From positions 1-47,892 of the forward strand of contig JAXHUH010000071.1 in the NCBI GenBank assembly GCA_034211175.1: a DNA stretch of 47,892 bases, given 5' to 3'. A program made the translations under genes and the position numbers. Positions 45,594-47,892 of the stretch are shown here, piece after piece (the stretch's first letter is position 1; each line of letters begins with the position of its first letter). The notes beneath the pieces were generated by a model that had not been told where the DNA came from, did not search any database, and saw only the letters and a program-made list of their open reading frames with translations. The stretch comes from JAXHUH01 sp034211175. GTDB lineage: Bacteria; Actinomycetota; Acidimicrobiia; Acidimicrobiales; CAIXPF01.

Positions 45594-46697
45594 TCAGCGC
45601 CGACGGTTCTTGCGGGGCCGCGGCGGATGGTTGCCCGACCACGTCGCGGGCTTCGCCCCCTCGCCCTCGGCGACGTCGACCGCGCTCGGCTCCCCGTCCG
45701 GGACGTCCGGGGCACGCTCGCCGGTGCGGGCCGCGGTGACCGCGGCGTGGGTGTCGACGGAGGCGAGCCGCCGCCGGATCTGACGGTTCGGCTCCTCGCG
45801 CTCCTTGAGCCACACGACGATCGGCGTGGCCACGAACAGCGAGGAGTAGGCACCGGTCAGCAGGCCGATCAGCAGTGCGATGGCGAACTCCTGGAGGGTC
45901 ACCGCACCGAGGGCGACCGAGCCGATGACCAGCATCGACAGGATCGGCAGCACCGACGTGATCGTGGTGTTGAGCGAACGCATCATCACCTGGTTGACCG
46001 ACAGGCTCGCCATCGCCGCGTAGGTGAGCCGGTTGGACGCTCCGACCTTGACGCTGTTGTCGCGGATCTGGTCGAACACGACGATCGTGTCGTACAGCGA
46101 GTAGCCGAGGATGGTGAGGAACGCGATGACGGTGGCGGGCGTCACATCGAACTGGAAGATCGAGTACACGCCGACGGTGATGATGATGTCGTGGAACACG
46201 GCGACGAGCCCGCCGACCGCCATCTTCCACTCGAGCCGGACCGTCATGTAGAGGGCGATCGCCGCGAAGAACCAGACGAGCGCCCGCAGTGCGGCGGAGG
46301 TGATCTCGTCACCCCAGGACGGGCCGACCGTCGTGACCGCCACGTCGGTCGGTTCGATCCCGCCGAGCTCGGCCAGGGCGACCCGCACCTCCTCGGCGAC
46401 CTCGGCGTCGTCGGTCCCCGACTGGACCCGGATCGTGTCCCCGCCGATGGTCTGGATCCGCGCGCCCTCCTGCCCGTAGGGCCGCAGCGCGTCGCGCACC
46501 TCGCCGACGTCGAGCTCGACGCCCGGCACCTCCCAGGACGTGCCGCCCTCGAAGTCGATGCCGAGCGCCAGCGGGCGCACGAGCAGCGACACCACGCAGA
46601 CCGCGACCGCGACCGCCGAGACGATGAGCATCCTCGGCCAGACGCGGGTGAAGTCGACGGCGGTCTCGTTGCGGTAGAGCCGGCCCAGGGCGCCCAT
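45594..46697 (-). CDS. secF: Protein translocase subunit SecF
   Basis: A 367-aa, six-span membrane protein that with SecD uses the proton motive force to pull proteins from SecYEG. The first span is followed by LGIDFEGGTSW and an external domain. The conserved hydrophobic region has FHDIIITVGVYSIF, GYSLYDTIVVFDQIRDN and RSLNTTITSVLP. A basic and acidic cytoplasmic tail of about 60 residues ends in RPRKNRRR. The ATG at 46697 overlaps the secD stop (TGATG). An unrelated in-frame extension over secD is ignored. Confidence 0.96.
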   Translation of the reverse strand: MGALGRLYRNETAVDFTRVWPRMLIVSAVAVAVCVVSLLVRPLALGIDFEGGTSWEVPGVELDVGEVRDALRPYGQEGARIQTIGGDTIRVQSGTDDAEVAEEVRVALAELGGIEPTDVAVTTVGPSWGDEITSAALRALVWFFAAIALYMTVRLEWKMAVGGLVAVFHDIIITVGVYSIFQFDVTPATVIAFLTILGYSLYDTIVVFDQIRDNSVKVGASNRLTYAAMASLSVNQVMMRSLNTTITSVLPILSMLVIGSVALGAVTLQEFAIALLIGLLTGAYSSLFVATPIVVWLKEREEPNRQIRRRLASVDTHAAVTAARTGERAPDVPDGEPSAVDVAEGEGAKPATWSGNHPPRPRKNRRR

Positions 46698-47892
46698 CAG
46701 CTGATCCTCAGGTGCTCGGGAACGGACGGCAACCCGAGCGCCTTCGGGTTGTCCTGGAAGCGGTCCGCCCGGGCAAGCAGCTGCACGGCCGGTCGGAGGA
46801 AGAACCACGAGGCCACGAGGTCCAGCAGCGTGGCGAGCCCGAGGTAGAAGGCGAAGCCCCGCACCGGGCCGACCGTGAGCCAGTACAGGAGACCGGCACC
46901 GATCAGCGAGGCGAGGTCGGCCTTCACGATCGTGGAGAACGCGCTCCCCCAGGCCTTGTCGGCCGAGGACCGCACCGAGCGCCCGGAGCGTATGTCCTCC
47001 TTGAGGTGCTCGAAGTACACGATGTTCGAGTCGACCGAGACACCGATCGACACGATGATGCCGGTGACGCCCGCGAGCGTCAGGGCCAGGCCCTGCTCGT
47101 CGCCGAGGTAGGCGATGATCGTCCACAGGAGGCCGAAGGAGATGGCGAGGCTGGCCATGGCCACGACGCCGAGCAGCCGGTAGTAGGCGATGATGTAGAG
47201 CGCCACCAGGGCGAGGCCGACCGCACCGGCGATGAGGCCGGCGTCGAGCGCGTCCTGGCCGATGGTGGCCGAGACCTCCTGGGTCTGCTGCGGCTCGAGC
47301 TCGACCGGCAGCGCGCCGAAGCGCAGCACGGTCGCGAGGTCCTGGGCCTCGCTCTGGGTGAAGCCACCGGTGATCGTCGCCACGCCCTCGTCGAAGGACG
47401 GCGTGTTGATCGTGGGCGCCGAGACCACCCGACCGTCGAGGACGATGGCCAGCGCGCCCGCCGGGCACACGGGCTCGGCGTTGAAGCACCGGGCGGCGAT
47501 GGCGTTGAAGCCGTCGATGCCGTCCTGGCCGTCCTCGAACTCGAGCTCGACGATCCACTCGCTGACGCCGACGAGTGCCGCCTGGGCGTCCGCGACCGCG
47601 GTGCCGACGAGCTCGGTGCAACCGAGCACGTACCACACCGCGTCGTTGCCGTCGTCGTCGTACTCGGCGAGCAGCACCGGGTCGGTGGCGATGTCGCCCT
47701 CCGGCGGGGTGAGCTCGTCCTGGGCGGACAGCGCGGCGACCGCCTCGAAGTCCGGCGTCACCGGGCAGCCCGAGGGGCTGGTGGCCACCTCCGCGACCGT
47801 CGTCGAGGTGGTGTCGTCGCCCTCACCCGCCACCGTGGTGGTCGTGGCGTCGTCCTCGTCCGTCGGATCGTCGGCCGCCGTGGTGGTCGTCG
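46697..47892 (-). CDS. secD: Protein translocase subunit SecD, C-terminal part (runs off the window)
   Basis: The frame remains open to the window edge, so the start and first membrane span are missing. The visible part includes the external domain with LAIVLDGRVVSAPTIN and FTQSEAQDLATVLRFGALPV, then five membrane spans with GVTGIIVSIGVSVDSNIVYFEHL-type sequence. Upstream of the external domain is an Asp/Thr-rich low-complexity stretch (TTTTAADDPTDEDDATTTT and further) at about 47740-47892. A GTG at 47833 could be mistaken for the start but lies inside that stretch, and the protein would lack its first span. Confidence 0.94.
   Translation of the reverse strand, partial: TTTTAADDPTDEDDATTTTVAGEGDDTTSTTVAEVATSPSGCPVTPDFEAVAALSAQDELTPPEGDIATDPVLLAEYDDDGNDAVWYVLGCTELVGTAVADAQAALVGVSEWIVELEFEDGQDGIDGFNAIAARCFNAEPVCPAGALAIVLDGRVVSAPTINTPSFDEGVATITGGFTQSEAQDLATVLRFGALPVELEPQQTQEVSATIGQDALDAGLIAGAVGLALVALYIIAYYRLLGVVAMASLAISFGLLWTIIAYLGDEQGLALTLAGVTGIIVSIGVSVDSNIVYFEHLKEDIRSGRSVRSSADKAWGSAFSTIVKADLASLIGAGLLYWLTVGPVRGFAFYLGLATLLDLVASWFFLRPAVQLLARADRFQDNPKALGLPSVPEHLRIS

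Overview
The window is very GC-rich and almost fully coding. Its gene order (secD-secF-apt-relA-hisS-aspS ... rarA-alaS-ruvX-mltG-aroE-prepilin peptidase-aroK-aroB-aroQ-M24 peptidase-efp-nusB-pyrR-pyrB-pyrC-carA-carB-pyrD-pyrF-mihF-gmk-rpoZ-coaBC-metK-priA) is the conserved actinobacterial housekeeping order. An actinobacterial IHF (mihF), a helicase-less PriA and an actinobacterial EF-P lysine loop support this phylum. My inference is a deep-branching actinobacterium, perhaps Acidimicrobiia. No rRNA, tRNA, insertion sequence, phage gene or CRISPR array is visible.

Positions 1-6616 are the accessory part. A patch of about 44% G+C is followed by a 16-bp tandem repeat carrying five AGGAGG motifs. 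Next come a type VII secretion-like ATPase (beta-grasp + FHA + three FtsK/SpoIIIE domains), a translationally coupled WXG100 protein, and a convergent membrane Ser/Thr-kinase-like protein with an external Asp/Gly-rich domain. This looks like a minimal, phosphorylation-linked WXG100 export system. A small helical protein of unknown function follows.

Positions 6639-34124 hold the long minus-strand superoperon: priA, metK, coaBC, rpoZ, gmk and mihF, then de novo pyrimidine synthesis under PyrR, then nusB/efp/peptidase, aromatic amino acid synthesis, a prepilin peptidase with a DUF4388 protein, and aroE/mltG/ruvX/alaS. Many junctions are 4-nt GTGA/ATGA or 1-nt TGATG overlaps. Two genes (gmk, aroE) lack ATG/GTG/TTG starts and seem to begin at CTG inside CTGA overlaps; priA may do so too. 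Mini-ORFs sit at the gmk and pyrB starts. A PyrR-type RNA hairpin lies in the pyrR leader. PyrC lacks its metal-binding HxH, and pyrK, pyrE and aroC are absent from places where they could be expected.

Positions 34199-47892 hold rarA (minus), then a plus-strand island (membrane-anchored unknown protein, FIST sensor, PAS-GGDEF-EAL c-di-GMP enzyme), then minus-strand aspS, hisS, relA, apt, secF and the C-terminal part of secD, which runs off the window. No gene-free stretch exceeds 300 bases; the longest is 1-256.
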